From Plasmopara viticola (lineage: Eukaryota > Oomycota > Peronosporomycetes > Peronosporales > Peronosporaceae): a stretch of 64,000 nucleotides of DNA. Where the stretch lies: NCBI GenBank assembly GCA_001695595.3, contig MBPM02000021.1, forward strand, positions 744,001 through 808,000. The letters run 5' to 3'. The position numbers and the translations under genes are program-made. A model generated the notes under the pieces. The model made no database searches and was not told the origin of the DNA. It saw only the letters and a program-made list of their open reading frames with translations. Shown in pieces: positions 30,540 to 39,563 of the stretch (position 1 is the first letter of the stretch; each line of letters begins with the position of its first letter).

Positions 30540-32135
30540 ATGGACAAACGCAGAGCTTTTAGTGCCAAGTTGGGTACTCGAGCCAAGGCTGTTCATTTGT
30601 TGATTCGTGTACGTGATGGAAATTCATGCAAATTGGATTGCTTTTGTAACATGTTTTTGCATTTTTAGGAGGAAGTTAAGAGTGACAAGCGACAAGCTGT
30701 GGCAGATGCCCTTACTGACAAACTAGTAGCGAAATATGCAAAGAAAGACCCGACGTTTGCATCCTCTATCGCGTCAATGGCCAATCGGCTCTTGTTGCAT
30801 TCGCAGAAACGGGTAATGGAGGCGGATATTGTGGCGCTAGAAACAATTGTCAAAAAGATGAGCACGGAGCGTCAAAATTTGCAACAAGTTGAAGGCAAAT
30901 TAGGGAGTCAAAGTGGTCGAGGAATCAAGGAAGAAGCAGTTGGGACTGTTTCAAGTGCCAAAAACCAAGTCGCACCGAGAACGCCAGCTACGGGTTTGGC
31001 AGGACTCGAGGAAAAGGATGAGTGGGTACTTCTTAATGCCCTCACCCAGGTTGAATTTGAAAGTGATCAGGAAAAGGAGAAAACGAAAGCACTTGAAAAG
31101 AAAAAGATGCAGAAAGCGTGGTTGGATGCGCAACATCAGGAAAAGATCAAGTGTCAACGTCTGGAGAAAAAGCTGGAGAAGGAAGAGTTTGAACACCAGT
31201 TGCGAGATTTTAGCAAATGGCAAAAGGAGGAGAGCGACAAGGTGCAACGACAGCAGGAATTGCTGACAAAAGTTCGTTGCGAGCGAGACGAGCAGCTCAG
31301 GCGGCAGAAGAGGACGATCGAAGAACGTGAAGCGAAGCGAAAACAAGACGAGGCAGGAGAGGTGGAACGCGTGCAAGCAGAACTAAAGCGACAAGAGATT
31401 GAAGCTCGGCACCGACGTGAGACGGAGCATACGCGGATGAAGCGGCTGCAGACTGAAAACTCGCTGGTCCAAAAGCAAAAGAGTCTTGTCAAGCTCCACG
31501 AGCATCAGGAGGACGTGGAGCTCATGGAAGCGTATGCTCGTCGATTGGAGAAAGAGGATGAAGAACGGATGCGTCGATTGCAGACAAATCTTCGACAACG
31601 CGACCAGCGAATGGAAATTGCCGAAGGGTTTCAGACACAGATGAAGCAGAAGGCACTGGAGGACGAACGCCGTGCAGAAGAGTATCAGAAGCTCAAAAAC
31701 GAAGCCGATCTGGTAGTGCAGGTGCAGAAAGAAGTCGCAAGACGAAAGGAGGCACTTGAGCGTCAGGAATTTTTGCGACAACAGCGGGCCCAGAAAAAGC
31801 ACCGAGAGCGCCAAGAAATTGAAGATGATCTGACTTTTGCGCGTCGGTACCATTCCGAAGGCCAAGCTGCGATTGAAGCTCAACATTGTCAAGTTCGAGA
31901 CGCGCGCCACCGGAACAAGAGCTTTCAGGAAAAGCTGATTCAGCAAATGGCCGAGCAGAGACGAAATCAACCTCGATCATCGATGCACTTACCTCGGACT
32001 CCCATGGATCATCGCGAGAAAAGTTTAAATGCGAAATTGCTGCAAAAGTTGGAAAATCCGGAAATTAGTCAAAAAGTACTCAAAATACTTAGTCCTGCAA
32101 AGGAAACGCCGGCCATCCCGACTACATTTTATTGA
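30540..32135 (+). CDS. Long coiled-coil protein (trichohyalin/plectin-homology-like), two exons
   Basis: Exon 1 (30540-30608, MDKRRAFSAKLGTRAKAV) joins exon 2 (30669-32135) in phase 0 across a 60-nt intron with a strong GTACGT donor and TTTTTAG acceptor, giving 511 residues. From about residue 130 to 450 the chain is almost continuous charged helix, rich in Glu, Lys, Arg and Gln, with heptad-like spacing (RRLEKEDEERMRRLQTN, KEVARRKEALERQEFLRQQR). This resembles TPH-type coiled-coil proteins such as cilium- and flagellum-associated factors, but low-complexity coiled coils are poor evidence for orthology. The short N-terminal head (about 1-70) is helical and more conserved looking. An axonemal or cytoskeletal role is a guess. 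It lies alone in a repeat-rich region. Confidence 0.83.
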
Positions 32136-32848
32136 TTTGGAAACGTGAGATATTACACGCAATTAAACTACGTTCAATAGCTTGACTTTATAAATTATCA
32201 GATGCTTTGTGTTTGGGACTCCATGCGCAATGCCGCTCATATGTAAACCACAGCAAAGCTTCAAGCCAGTAAAGGTCGTCGCGCGTCGACTTCTGCGAGG
32301 TGGCTAATCCGTGTCAATACTTTTGTTTACCGGGACACGATTTAATTAAATAGCAGTTGGTTTGTTGCTCCAACACTTTCTCCCAATAGTTAAGTATACG
32401 CTCGTCGTCAATTTACGACGATTCAGGTTGAGATTAAGATTAACGTCTTTATCTCAGTCGAGACCTAAAATTGTTACTATCACACCTGAAAACCTTTCTT
32501 TTATGAGCCCGAAATTTATATGCTTGATTGACTGTTAAGCAATGCTAGATTGAGAAGGACATTTACAAGAGCGAAGCAGCTCAAAAATACGACTGGTATA
32601 AAGTTAGAATTGCGTCAACATATGAATTAAATGTGCACTAATAGTAACTATAACGGCTATGCTATGAAGAATTCAAAAGGTACGATGGCGTATAATGTCA
32701 CTAGTCCAAAATTAGGGGGAATGAAAAAAGTATACCTTTTCTAAAATAAATGGAAAATATATATTTAAATGGTACCTTGAATCACAACTTTTCCACCAAA
32801 ATGAAAAAACTACCTACGAAGTAAAAACACTATTGATTAAAAATATTC
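32136..32848. other. AT-rich intergenic stretch
   Basis: About 700 bp of strongly AT-rich DNA following the coiled-coil gene. No frame of interest. Its right part may belong to the MULE remnant that follows. Confidence 0.5.
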
Positions 32849-33121
32849 CTAAAGCTCATTGTTACTTTTTTTGAAACACGCCACCAACAGCACACCTCCA
32901 ACCTTGTTCTTGAGAAAAGTGCCATCCAATGCCATGCCGCGTAATGCATATGGAGCAAATGCATGAAATCCTTGCATATAACCAATTGCTGCCCGCAGAT
33001 TGTATGCGGTAAAATTACTATCTAAAGGTAAAAATTCTCTTTTTTTATTTTTTACATGTATATTTTTGCCATTGTTGCAAAAACATTTATTTCTAGGTGT
33101 ATTCTTTGCAATTTTCATCAT
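32849..33121 (-). mobile_element. MULE (Mutator-like) transposase fragment
   Basis: A 90-codon frame on the minus strand contains GYMQGFHAFAPYALRGMA followed by LDGTFLKNKVGGVLLVA, matching the start of the MULE transposase catalytic domain, where the pattern D-G-T-F-L-K...G..L.A includes the first catalytic Asp. The frame is truncated on both sides and no terminal inverted repeats were found. The surrounding DNA is very AT-rich. It ends 128 bp from the outer border of the left palindrome arm. Confidence 0.6.
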
Positions 33122-33259
33122 TCTTTGTTCTGAAAAGCTATCATTCCATTTAATTTAAAGAAGGTATATTTTTTCCATTCACCCCAGAATCATTATAATT
33201 TACAAAGAAAATATCTTAGGACCAATTTTAATTGCTTAATTCCAACCCATGTCAAGCTA

Positions 33260-34420
33260 ATGTGGCGCCGGTGCTCTCGCCAATGGCATTTCTCCGTACT
33301 AGCAACGCTTCGTTCGTCTCGCTCACCAATCGACGTACTAATCCATCGAAAGCAGCCTTTACTTAGTCGTGTCTACGGTTGGATCATCGACTGCAAGCGC
33401 AAAAGAGAATTAAAGCTTGTCCAGCGCATAGCTCCTCCTCATATCCCCGTCTTGAGCGTGGGCAACGTTACCTTTGGTGCGACGGGAAAGACACCACTTG
33501 TGCAGTATTTGATTGACTATGTGCTTAAAGTGGCACGTGACGGACAAGTGCCGCTACTACTAAGTCGTGGCTACGGCGACGATGAATGGCGCATGCTGGC
33601 CAAGCACTTTCCTGCGTGTCAATTGGCAGTAGGAGCAGATCGTGTAAGGATTGGAGCAGCCAAAGTGAAGGAAGTGCTGGAACGACAAGCATTATCACTG
33701 AGTTGCGTGATAGTAGACGATGGATTGCAGCAGTGGAGGCTAGCAAAGGATTTGGAGATCGTCATGGTGGACGCTTTGCATCCGCTTGGCAATGGACTGT
33801 TGCTTCCATGCGGCAGTCTGCGAGAACTGCCACGTGAGGCATTGAAACGAGCTGACATTGTGATTGTGCACCATGCGAATTTATTGGATGGAAATTCTCT
33901 CAAAAAGCTGATGAGAAGCTTATTACCACTGGTGGATCCTCAGCGAAATTGTATTGTTGCTACATCACAAATGAAGGTAGTGGGCCTGCTTCCTGCCGAT
34001 GAAGTGTTGTCACGTGGAAGCAAGAGCCTTAAGAGTGATCGTTTAATGCCGAAAGCTCAGCTTTCTTTGACTAATTGCTTGGCTCTAGTCATATGTGGCG
34101 TCGGCAATCCTGAATCTGTCACAAAAGTGGTCGAAAAAGTGGCTTGTTGGGCTCAAGTGGAGACTAGACCCTTTCCGGATCATTACGCGTTTACACTACG
34201 GGACGTGGAGGATATTGGACGATGGGCGGATGAACTTCTGCGGCAATGGTGCAAAAAGGTCGTGGTGGTGACAACCGAGAAAGATTTTGCTCGATCACCT
34301 TGTACAATGAAACTACTGGCGGGTACTGTCGATCTGCGAGTGCTGAGGTGTGAACTCGAACTACTGCACAAAAAAGATCAAGTGAAGAAACGTCTTGATT
34401 TACTATTGAAAAACGTCTAG
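33260..34420 (+). CDS. lpxK: LpxK-like lipid A 4'-kinase family protein, left copy
   Basis: A single-exon protein of 386 residues (MWRRCSRQWHF). It has the LpxK P-loop SVGNVTFGATGKTPLV (about 66-81), the conserved LLSRGYG, VIVDDGLQQWRLAKDLEIVMVD region (cf. bacterial DDGFQH), NGLLLPCGSLRE, CGVGNPES and VVTTEKDFA. In bacteria LpxK phosphorylates the lipid A precursor disaccharide; plants also carry lpx genes and act on lipid-A-like molecules, so a eukaryotic homologue is not unprecedented. The true substrate here is unknown. The N-terminus (about 1-25) is Arg/Ser-rich and could be an organelle targeting peptide, and it includes a hydrophobic patch like the membrane helix of LpxK. It converges with the DUF1295 gene, 98 bp between stops. 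The right-arm copy differs at only a few residues. Confidence 0.88.
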   Translation: MWRRCSRQWHFSVLATLRSSRSPIDVLIHRKQPLLSRVYGWIIDCKRKRELKLVQRIAPPHIPVLSVGNVTFGATGKTPLVQYLIDYVLKVARDGQVPLLLSRGYGDDEWRMLAKHFPACQLAVGADRVRIGAAKVKEVLERQALSLSCVIVDDGLQQWRLAKDLEIVMVDALHPLGNGLLLPCGSLRELPREALKRADIVIVHHANLLDGNSLKKLMRSLLPLVDPQRNCIVATSQMKVVGLLPADEVLSRGSKSLKSDRLMPKAQLSLTNCLALVICGVGNPESVTKVVEKVACWAQVETRPFPDHYAFTLRDVEDIGRWADELLRQWCKKVVVVTTEKDFARSPCTMKLLAGTVDLRVLRCELELLHKKDQVKKRLDLLLKNV

Positions 34421-34518
34421 CCAAGTGCAAAGAATGCTTTAAACAGACTGAACTTAACACTGTCAAGTGTTTGGAACAAACACTTCTGTCTATCACTAAC
34501 ATGTACGTTCGACACCAC

Positions 34519-35394
34519 TTATGCAAACCTGGCCTGCTCCTTTTCAATAAGTTGGCGCTGGGGCATTGGGACCAGTACACTCGTCTGTGCCTTGTACGTC
34601 TGATAAGCTTTTGATTGTCCCCAACGCTTGTCCGCGTCCTCTTCCAGTAGCGGAACTCCTGATCGGAAAATGATCAGCAATGTCATGAAGGTGGGGCTAA
34701 TGGCTGCAACACATTGCAAGGCAAAGCTCGGCAGCGTGTGCACGGCCACTAAAAAGACGCCAATCCACATGAGAATTTCGCCAAAGTAGTTTGGGTGCCG
34801 GCTGTACTTCCACAGGCCGCTGCTGATGAACTTGTCACTATTGCGCTTGTCAAGACGAAACCGAGACTTTTGGTAATCAGCTGTGACCTCAATGACGTAC
34901 CCAACCATCCAGAGTGTTGTGCCAATAATGTCAAGTGGTTTCACATTCGGGTCTTTCGCACCATGCACGACACTGAGGAGCACAGATAGCAATGTGAAGA
35001 AAACCCAGAGTCCTTGAATGTTCCAAGCGGCCAGGAAACACAATGGGTTTACAATGATCTCGGCAAAACGTCGATCACTGCCATCCTTGCAGATACGCCA
35101 ATACAGGAACGAACCGAGACGCACGCACCAGAGCCACACGAAGAGTGTGAGCAAAGTATCACGCCACGATGTCGACTCGGAGTACATGTAAGCGAGCATC
35201 GAGACCGTGGCATAGGTGGTGGAGCCCGTGAGATCAAAGTACCGCTCTGTCTTGTTTGGGATGCCGTAGATGGCCGAGAGCCATTGGATGCCCACGCAAA
35301 CGCTAGCGTAGAGCTTCAGGTCCGTGAAGTAACCCACAACAGCCACAAGGGACATGCACGTCAAAAGCTCCCGTAAATCTTGAGCGAACCCCAT
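34519..35394 (-). CDS. DUF1295 / steroid-5-alpha-reductase-like membrane protein, left copy
   Basis: A single-exon, 291-residue polytopic membrane protein beginning MGFAQDLRELLTCMS. Several hydrophobic helices are evident. The C-terminal half carries the family motif FISSGLWKYSRHPNYFGEI (about 189-207), typical of DUF1295 and the related isoprenylcysteine methyltransferase/steroid 5-alpha-reductase superfamily, in which this region binds the cofactor. The family is thought to reduce double bonds in lipids or steroids using NADPH; the substrate here is unknown. Length is normal for the family. It overlaps nothing and is tail to tail with the LpxK-like gene. Confidence 0.88.
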   Translation of the reverse strand: MGFAQDLRELLTCMSLVAVVGYFTDLKLYASVCVGIQWLSAIYGIPNKTERYFDLTGSTTYATVSMLAYMYSESTSWRDTLLTLFVWLWCVRLGSFLYWRICKDGSDRRFAEIIVNPLCFLAAWNIQGLWVFFTLLSVLLSVVHGAKDPNVKPLDIIGTTLWMVGYVIEVTADYQKSRFRLDKRNSDKFISSGLWKYSRHPNYFGEILMWIGVFLVAVHTLPSFALQCVAAISPTFMTLLIIFRSGVPLLEEDADKRWGQSKAYQTYKAQTSVLVPMPQRQLIEKEQARFA

Positions 35395-35543
35395 GATTTG
35401 ATGTCAAGTGGCGTTGAGAAGATGGAAGTGGGACTTGTGCTCTGTCGGAGCAAAGTGAAAGTGAACAAACTCCTTTGGTGCAAATGATCGGTGCCGTCTC
35501 AAGACATTGAGCAGACAAGACAGTTTGTGAGGTTTGCACAAGT

Positions 35544-35771
35544 ATGCAAAGAGTGACAGTCAAGGTAAGTCTATACCACTACGTGGTCGAAGAGATTACA
35601 AGGCCTCAAGTACCGACTGGAAAATATAACATTCCGCTCAGAACGTTCCTCGGACCTCAAACGTCTAACCCTTTTTTATACACGAAGATCCGTTTTAGAT
35701 GTAAAACAGTTAGAATAAGATATTGTCTTCCCGAGGCTGCTGGCAAGATCATAATTACGTCTTCTCACTAA
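35544..35771 (+). CDS. Short ORF divergent from DUF1295, left arm (doubtful)
   Basis: A 75-codon ATG frame (MQRVTVKVSLYHYVVEE) starts 149 bp from the DUF1295 ATG on the opposite strand and is preserved open in both arms. A perfect splice-donor match GTAAGT follows codon 7 (ATG to AAG), so the ATG may instead be a tiny first exon whose downstream exons are missing or unrecognised. No domain seen. Conservation between arms is uninformative because the arms are nearly identical. Confidence 0.25.
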   Translation: MQRVTVKVSLYHYVVEEITRPQVPTGKYNIPLRTFLGPQTSNPFLYTKIRFRCKTVRIRYCLPEAAGKIIITSSH

Positions 35772-36004
35772 TGTACGATAATAAGTTCGCAGTCTTATCC
35801 TCTACAAAGTTTTAAGCCTCCAGAATACAATGCTCGCATCAAATCTGACCACTTGCATCTTCTGAGTCACAGTGCTGGCGATAACGATCGTACGCATCTG
35901 GCTGATCTTAGAGCCTGGTGCCGTGGCACCACGTTGACACTGCTGATTCAAGGCTTTCATCAACTACAAGACTGAATATGGAACGCTCTCCTTTGTAAAT
36001 TAAG

Positions 36005-36692
36005 CTACTATGCTCACCTGACGCCAAAATGGCCCGTAATATTTGCCGAAATATACCTGGAAATTTAATGAGATACTATCTCCGTGCGGAAAAAACTGCA
36101 CTTATATCACTCTGCGTCGCAGCGGTCGGACTCTTGGCTTGCAAGGCGAGTGATTCGGAGTATGACATGATATTTGATTTGCCGACGTCATTTATAGAAG
36201 GAACAAATCAAAGTCATGTGGAGCAGACGCCAGCGCTTTTGCCAACATCTGCGGGACATCCCTTTCGTAGTGGGAGGGTCCAAATTTGAAAGTTTTTTAA
36301 AGTTGTGTAGCGCTTAATTCGGTACTTGTAATATTGTATCCTGTGCTGTACTTGATCTGTGCCTCAAAGACTTGCGCTCTGAGTATTTTCGTACTGTAAC
36401 TGTGTACACGCGTTGATGACAAGCACGACGTACGTCTACTGGCTTTTGTGCACTTTTAATGAAATTCTTATTTGTTTTCACGTCTTCGATGCAAATGCCC
36501 TTCACGTCTCGGTTACCACTCACTATTTATTCAAAAACCATTTTTCTGTTTTAGCCTTTAAAGCCCCATATAAGCTTAGTGGGCTCGTTGATCGATTGTC
36601 CCTCCGCAAGTACCGCGTGGCCCTGCTTTGTGGCTCCTTGCATGATCTACGCTCTCGTGCCCGCTCACTACATGAAATTTGGTACACCCTAC
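36005..36692. other. Spacer of the inverted duplication
   Basis: 688 bp between the arms with no internal symmetry that I can see. It contains the candidate secreted peptide ORF at 36068-36289. The rest shows no recognisable feature. Confidence 0.8.
36068..36289 (+). CDS. Candidate small secreted protein in the palindrome spacer
   Basis: From the ATG at 36068 the frame gives 73 residues with a plausible signal peptide: MRYYLRAEK, a hydrophobic core TALISLCVAAVGLLACKA, and likely cleavage before SDSEYD. An in-frame ATG at 36029 would add 13 residues and spoil the N-terminal signal. The mature part is about 45 residues, without an RxLR or LxLFLAK motif and with no disulfide pattern. It resembles the start of oomycete secreted effectors, possibly truncated by a stop or by the rearrangement. 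Short ORFs with a hydrophobic run can arise by chance, so confidence is modest. Confidence 0.35.
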   Translation: MRYYLRAEKTALISLCVAAVGLLACKASDSEYDMIFDLPTSFIEGTNQSHVEQTPALLPTSAGHPFRSGRVQI

Positions 36693-36925
36693 CTTAATTT
36701 GCATAGGAAAGCGTTCCATATTCAGTCTTGTAGTTGATGAAAACCTTGTATCAGCAGTGTCAACGTGGTGCCACGGCACCAGGCTCTAAGATCAGCCAGA
36801 TGCGTACGATCGTTATCGCCAGCACTGTGACTCAGAAGATGCAAGTGGTCAGATTTGATGCGAGCATTGTATTCTGGAGGCTTAAAACTTTGTAGAGGAT
36901 AAGACTACGGACTTATTATCTTACA

Positions 36926-37153
36926 TTAGTGAGAAGACGTAATTATAATCTTGCCAGCAACCTCGGGAAGACAAGATCTTATTCTAACTGTTTTACATCT
37001 AAAACGGATCTTCGTGTATAAAAAAGGGTTAGACGTTTGAGGTCCGAGGAACGTTCTGAGCGGAATGTTATATTTTCCAGTCGGTACTTGAGGCCCTGAA
37101 ATCTCTTCGACCACGTAGTGGTATAGACTTACCTTGACTGTCACTCTTTGCAT
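36926..37153 (-). CDS. Short ORF divergent from DUF1295, right arm (doubtful)
   Basis: Mirror of the 75-codon frame at 35544-35771, with a few amino-acid differences (for example ISGPQV instead of ITRPQV). The same GTAAGT donor follows codon 7. No recognisable domain. Confidence 0.25.
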   Translation of the reverse strand: MQRVTVKVSLYHYVVEEISGPQVPTGKYNIPLRTFLGPQTSNPFLYTKIRFRCKTVRIRSCLPEVAGKIIITSSH

Positions 37154-37302
37154 ACTTGTGCAAACCTCACAAACTGTCTTGTCTGCTCAATGTCTTGAGA
37201 CGGCACCGATCATTTGCACCAAAGGAGTTTGTTCACTTTCACTTTGCTCCGACAGAGCACAAGTCCCACTTCCATCTTCTCAACGCCACTTGACATCAAA
37301 TC

Positions 37303-38178
37303 ATGGGGTTCGCTCAAGATTTACGGGAGCTTTTGACGTGCATGTCCCTTGTGGCTGTTGTGGGTTACCTCACGGACCTGAAGCTCTACGCTAGCGTTTG
37401 CGTGGGTATCCAATGGCTCTCGGCTATCTACGGCATCCCAAACAAGACAGAGCGGTACTTTGATCTCACGGGCTCCACCACCTATGCCACGGTCTCGATG
37501 CTCGCTTACATGTACTCCGAGTCGACATCGTGGCGTGATACTTTGCTCACACTCTTCGTGTGGCTCTGGTGCGTGCGTCTCGGTTCGTTCCTGTATTGGC
37601 GTATCTGCAAGGATGGCAGTGATCGACGTTTTGCCGAGATCATTGTAAACCCATTGTGTTTCCTGGCCGCTTGGAACATTCAAGGACTCTGGGTTTTCTT
37701 CACATTGCTATCTGTGCTCCTCAGTGTCGTGCATGGTACGAAAGACCCGAATGTGAAACCACTTGACATTATTGGCACAACACTCTGGATGGTTGGGTAC
37801 GTCATTGAGGTCACAGCTGATTACCAAAAGTCTCGGTTTCGTCTTGACAAGCGCAATAGTGACAAGTTCATCAGCAGCGGCCTGTGGAAGTACAGCCGGC
37901 ACCCAAACTACTTTGGCGAAATTCTCATGTGGATTGGCGTCTTTTTAGTGGCCGTGCACACGCTGCCGAGCTTTGCCTTGCAATGTGTTGCAGCCATTAG
38001 CCCCACCTTCATGACATTGCTGATCATTTTCCGATCAGGAGTTCCGCTACTGGAAGAGGACGCGGACAAGCGTTGGGGACAATCAAAAGCTTATCAGACG
38101 TACAAGGCACAGACGAGTGTACTGGTCCCAATGCCCCAGCGCCAACTTATTGAAAAGGAGCAGGCCAGGTTTGCATAA
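37303..38178 (+). CDS. DUF1295 / steroid-5-alpha-reductase-like membrane protein, right copy
   Basis: A 291-residue protein identical to the left-arm copy except for very few residues (GYLTDLK for GYFTDLK; VVHGTKDP for VVHGAKDP). The family motif SSGLWKYSRHPNYFGEI is intact. Both copies therefore appear functional at sequence level. It is tail to tail with the right LpxK-like gene, 98 bp apart. Confidence 0.88.
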   Translation: MGFAQDLRELLTCMSLVAVVGYLTDLKLYASVCVGIQWLSAIYGIPNKTERYFDLTGSTTYATVSMLAYMYSESTSWRDTLLTLFVWLWCVRLGSFLYWRICKDGSDRRFAEIIVNPLCFLAAWNIQGLWVFFTLLSVLLSVVHGTKDPNVKPLDIIGTTLWMVGYVIEVTADYQKSRFRLDKRNSDKFISSGLWKYSRHPNYFGEILMWIGVFLVAVHTLPSFALQCVAAISPTFMTLLIIFRSGVPLLEEDADKRWGQSKAYQTYKAQTSVLVPMPQRQLIEKEQARFA

Positions 38179-38276
38179 GTGGTGTCGAACGTACATGTTA
38201 GTGATAGACAGAAGTGTTTGTTCCAAACACGTGACAGTGTTAAGTTCAGTCTGTTTAAAGCATTCTTTGCACTTGG

Positions 38277-39437
38277 CTAGACGTTTTTCAATAGTAAATC
38301 AAGACGTTTCTTCACTTGATCTTTTTTGTGCAGTAGTTCGAGTTCACACCTCAGCACTCGCAGATCGACAGTACCCGCCAGTAGTTTCATTGTACAAGGT
38401 GATCGAGCAAAATCTTTCTCGGTTGTCACCACCACGACCTTTTTGCACCATTGCCGCAGAAGTTCATCCGCCCATCGTCCAATATCCTCCACGTCCCGTA
38501 GTGTAAACGCGTAATGATCCGGAAAGGGTCTAGTCTCCACTTGAGCCCAACAAGCCACTTTTTCGACCACTTTTGTGACAGATTCAGGATTGCCGACGCC
38601 ACATATGACTAGAGCCAAGCAATTAGTCAAAGAAAGCTGAGCTTTCGGCATTAAACGATCACTCTTAAGGCTCTTGCTTCCACGTGACAACACTTCATCG
38701 GCAGGAAGCAGGCCCACTACCTTCAATTGTGATGTAGCAACAATACAATTTCGCTGAGGATCCACCAGTGGTAATAAGCTTCTCATCAGCTTTTCTAGAG
38801 TATTTCCATCCAATAAATTCGCATGATGCACAATCACAATGTCAGCTCGTTTCAATGCCTCACGTGGCAGTTCTCGCAGACTGCCGCATGGAAGCAACAG
38901 TCCGTTGCCTAGCGGATGCAAAGCGTCTACCATGACGATTTCCAAATCCTTTGCTAGCCTCCACTGCTGCAATCCATCGTCCACTATCACGCAACTCAGT
39001 GATAATGCTTGTCTTTCCAGCACTTCCTTCACTTTGGCTGCTCCAATCCTTACACGATCTGCTCCTACTGCCAATTGACACGCAGGAAAGTGCTTGGCCA
39101 GCATGCGCCATTCATCGTCGCCGTAGCCACGACTTAGTAAAAGTGGCACTTGTCCGTCACGTGCCACTTTAAGCACATAGTCAATCAAATACTGCACAAG
39201 TGGTGTCTTTCCCGTCGCACCAAAGGTAACGTTGCCCACGCTCAAGACGGGGATATGAGGAGGAGCTATGCGCTGGACATGCTTTAATTCTCTTTTGCGC
39301 TTGCAGTCGATGATCCAACCGTACACACGACTAAGAAAAGGCTGCTTTCGTTGGATCAGTACGTCGATTGGTGAGCGAGACGAACGAAGCGTTGCTAGTA
39401 CGGAGAAATGCCATTGGCGAGAGCACCGGCGCCACAT
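38277..39437 (-). CDS. lpxK: LpxK-like lipid A 4'-kinase family protein, right copy
   Basis: The 386-residue mirror copy from the ATG at 39437. All LpxK motifs seen in the left copy are kept. Differences include IQRKQPFLSR for IHRKQPLLSR, KHVQRI for KLVQRI, GNTLEKLM for GNSLKKLM and TSQLKVV for TSQMKVV. The open frame continues upstream past the arm border into unique flanking DNA to an ATG at 39665, adding 76 lysine-rich residues. I prefer 39437 because the extension lies outside the duplicated unit and is absent from the left copy. Confidence 0.86.
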   Translation of the reverse strand: MWRRCSRQWHFSVLATLRSSRSPIDVLIQRKQPFLSRVYGWIIDCKRKRELKHVQRIAPPHIPVLSVGNVTFGATGKTPLVQYLIDYVLKVARDGQVPLLLSRGYGDDEWRMLAKHFPACQLAVGADRVRIGAAKVKEVLERQALSLSCVIVDDGLQQWRLAKDLEIVMVDALHPLGNGLLLPCGSLRELPREALKRADIVIVHHANLLDGNTLEKLMRSLLPLVDPQRNCIVATSQLKVVGLLPADEVLSRGSKSLKSDRLMPKAQLSLTNCLALVICGVGNPESVTKVVEKVACWAQVETRPFPDHYAFTLRDVEDIGRWADELLRQWCKKVVVVTTEKDFARSPCTMKLLAGTVDLRVLRCELELLHKKDQVKKRLDLLLKNV

Positions 39438-39563
39438 TAGCTTGACATTTAGTGTACATGTATTATAGGTTCTTGACTCACTTAAATCGTGTAATAATTC
39501 TGGAAAAGGAATATTTTGAAAATTCTTTTCGTGTAGGTGATGGAGATTTTTTTTTTTTAATAA

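Larger units (their letters stand above)
33249..36004. repeat. Left arm of a large inverted duplication
   Basis: This 2,756-bp segment is the reverse complement of 36693-39448. Matching coordinates always sum to 72,697 at the outer border (33249/39448), at the gene starts (33260/39437) and at the inner border (36004/36693), so there is no net indel. Substitutions are scattered, roughly 2% by eye in the LpxK gene and fewer in DUF1295. Sequence beyond both borders is unrelated between the sides. Near the inner end, TGGTGCCGTGGCACCA (35916-35931) is a small perfect hairpin of its own. Confidence 0.95.
36693..39448. repeat. Right arm of the large inverted duplication
   Basis: The 2,756-bp mirror of 33249-36004, carrying DUF1295 on plus and the LpxK-like gene on minus. 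Both genes remain open. Flanking DNA to the right (39449 on) is not found on the left side. Confidence 0.95.

Noticed and set aside
30270..30668. 132-codon frame upstream of the coiled-coil gene
   Set aside because: It overlaps exon 1 in another frame, whereas the exon 1-exon 2 splice gives a consistent protein start.
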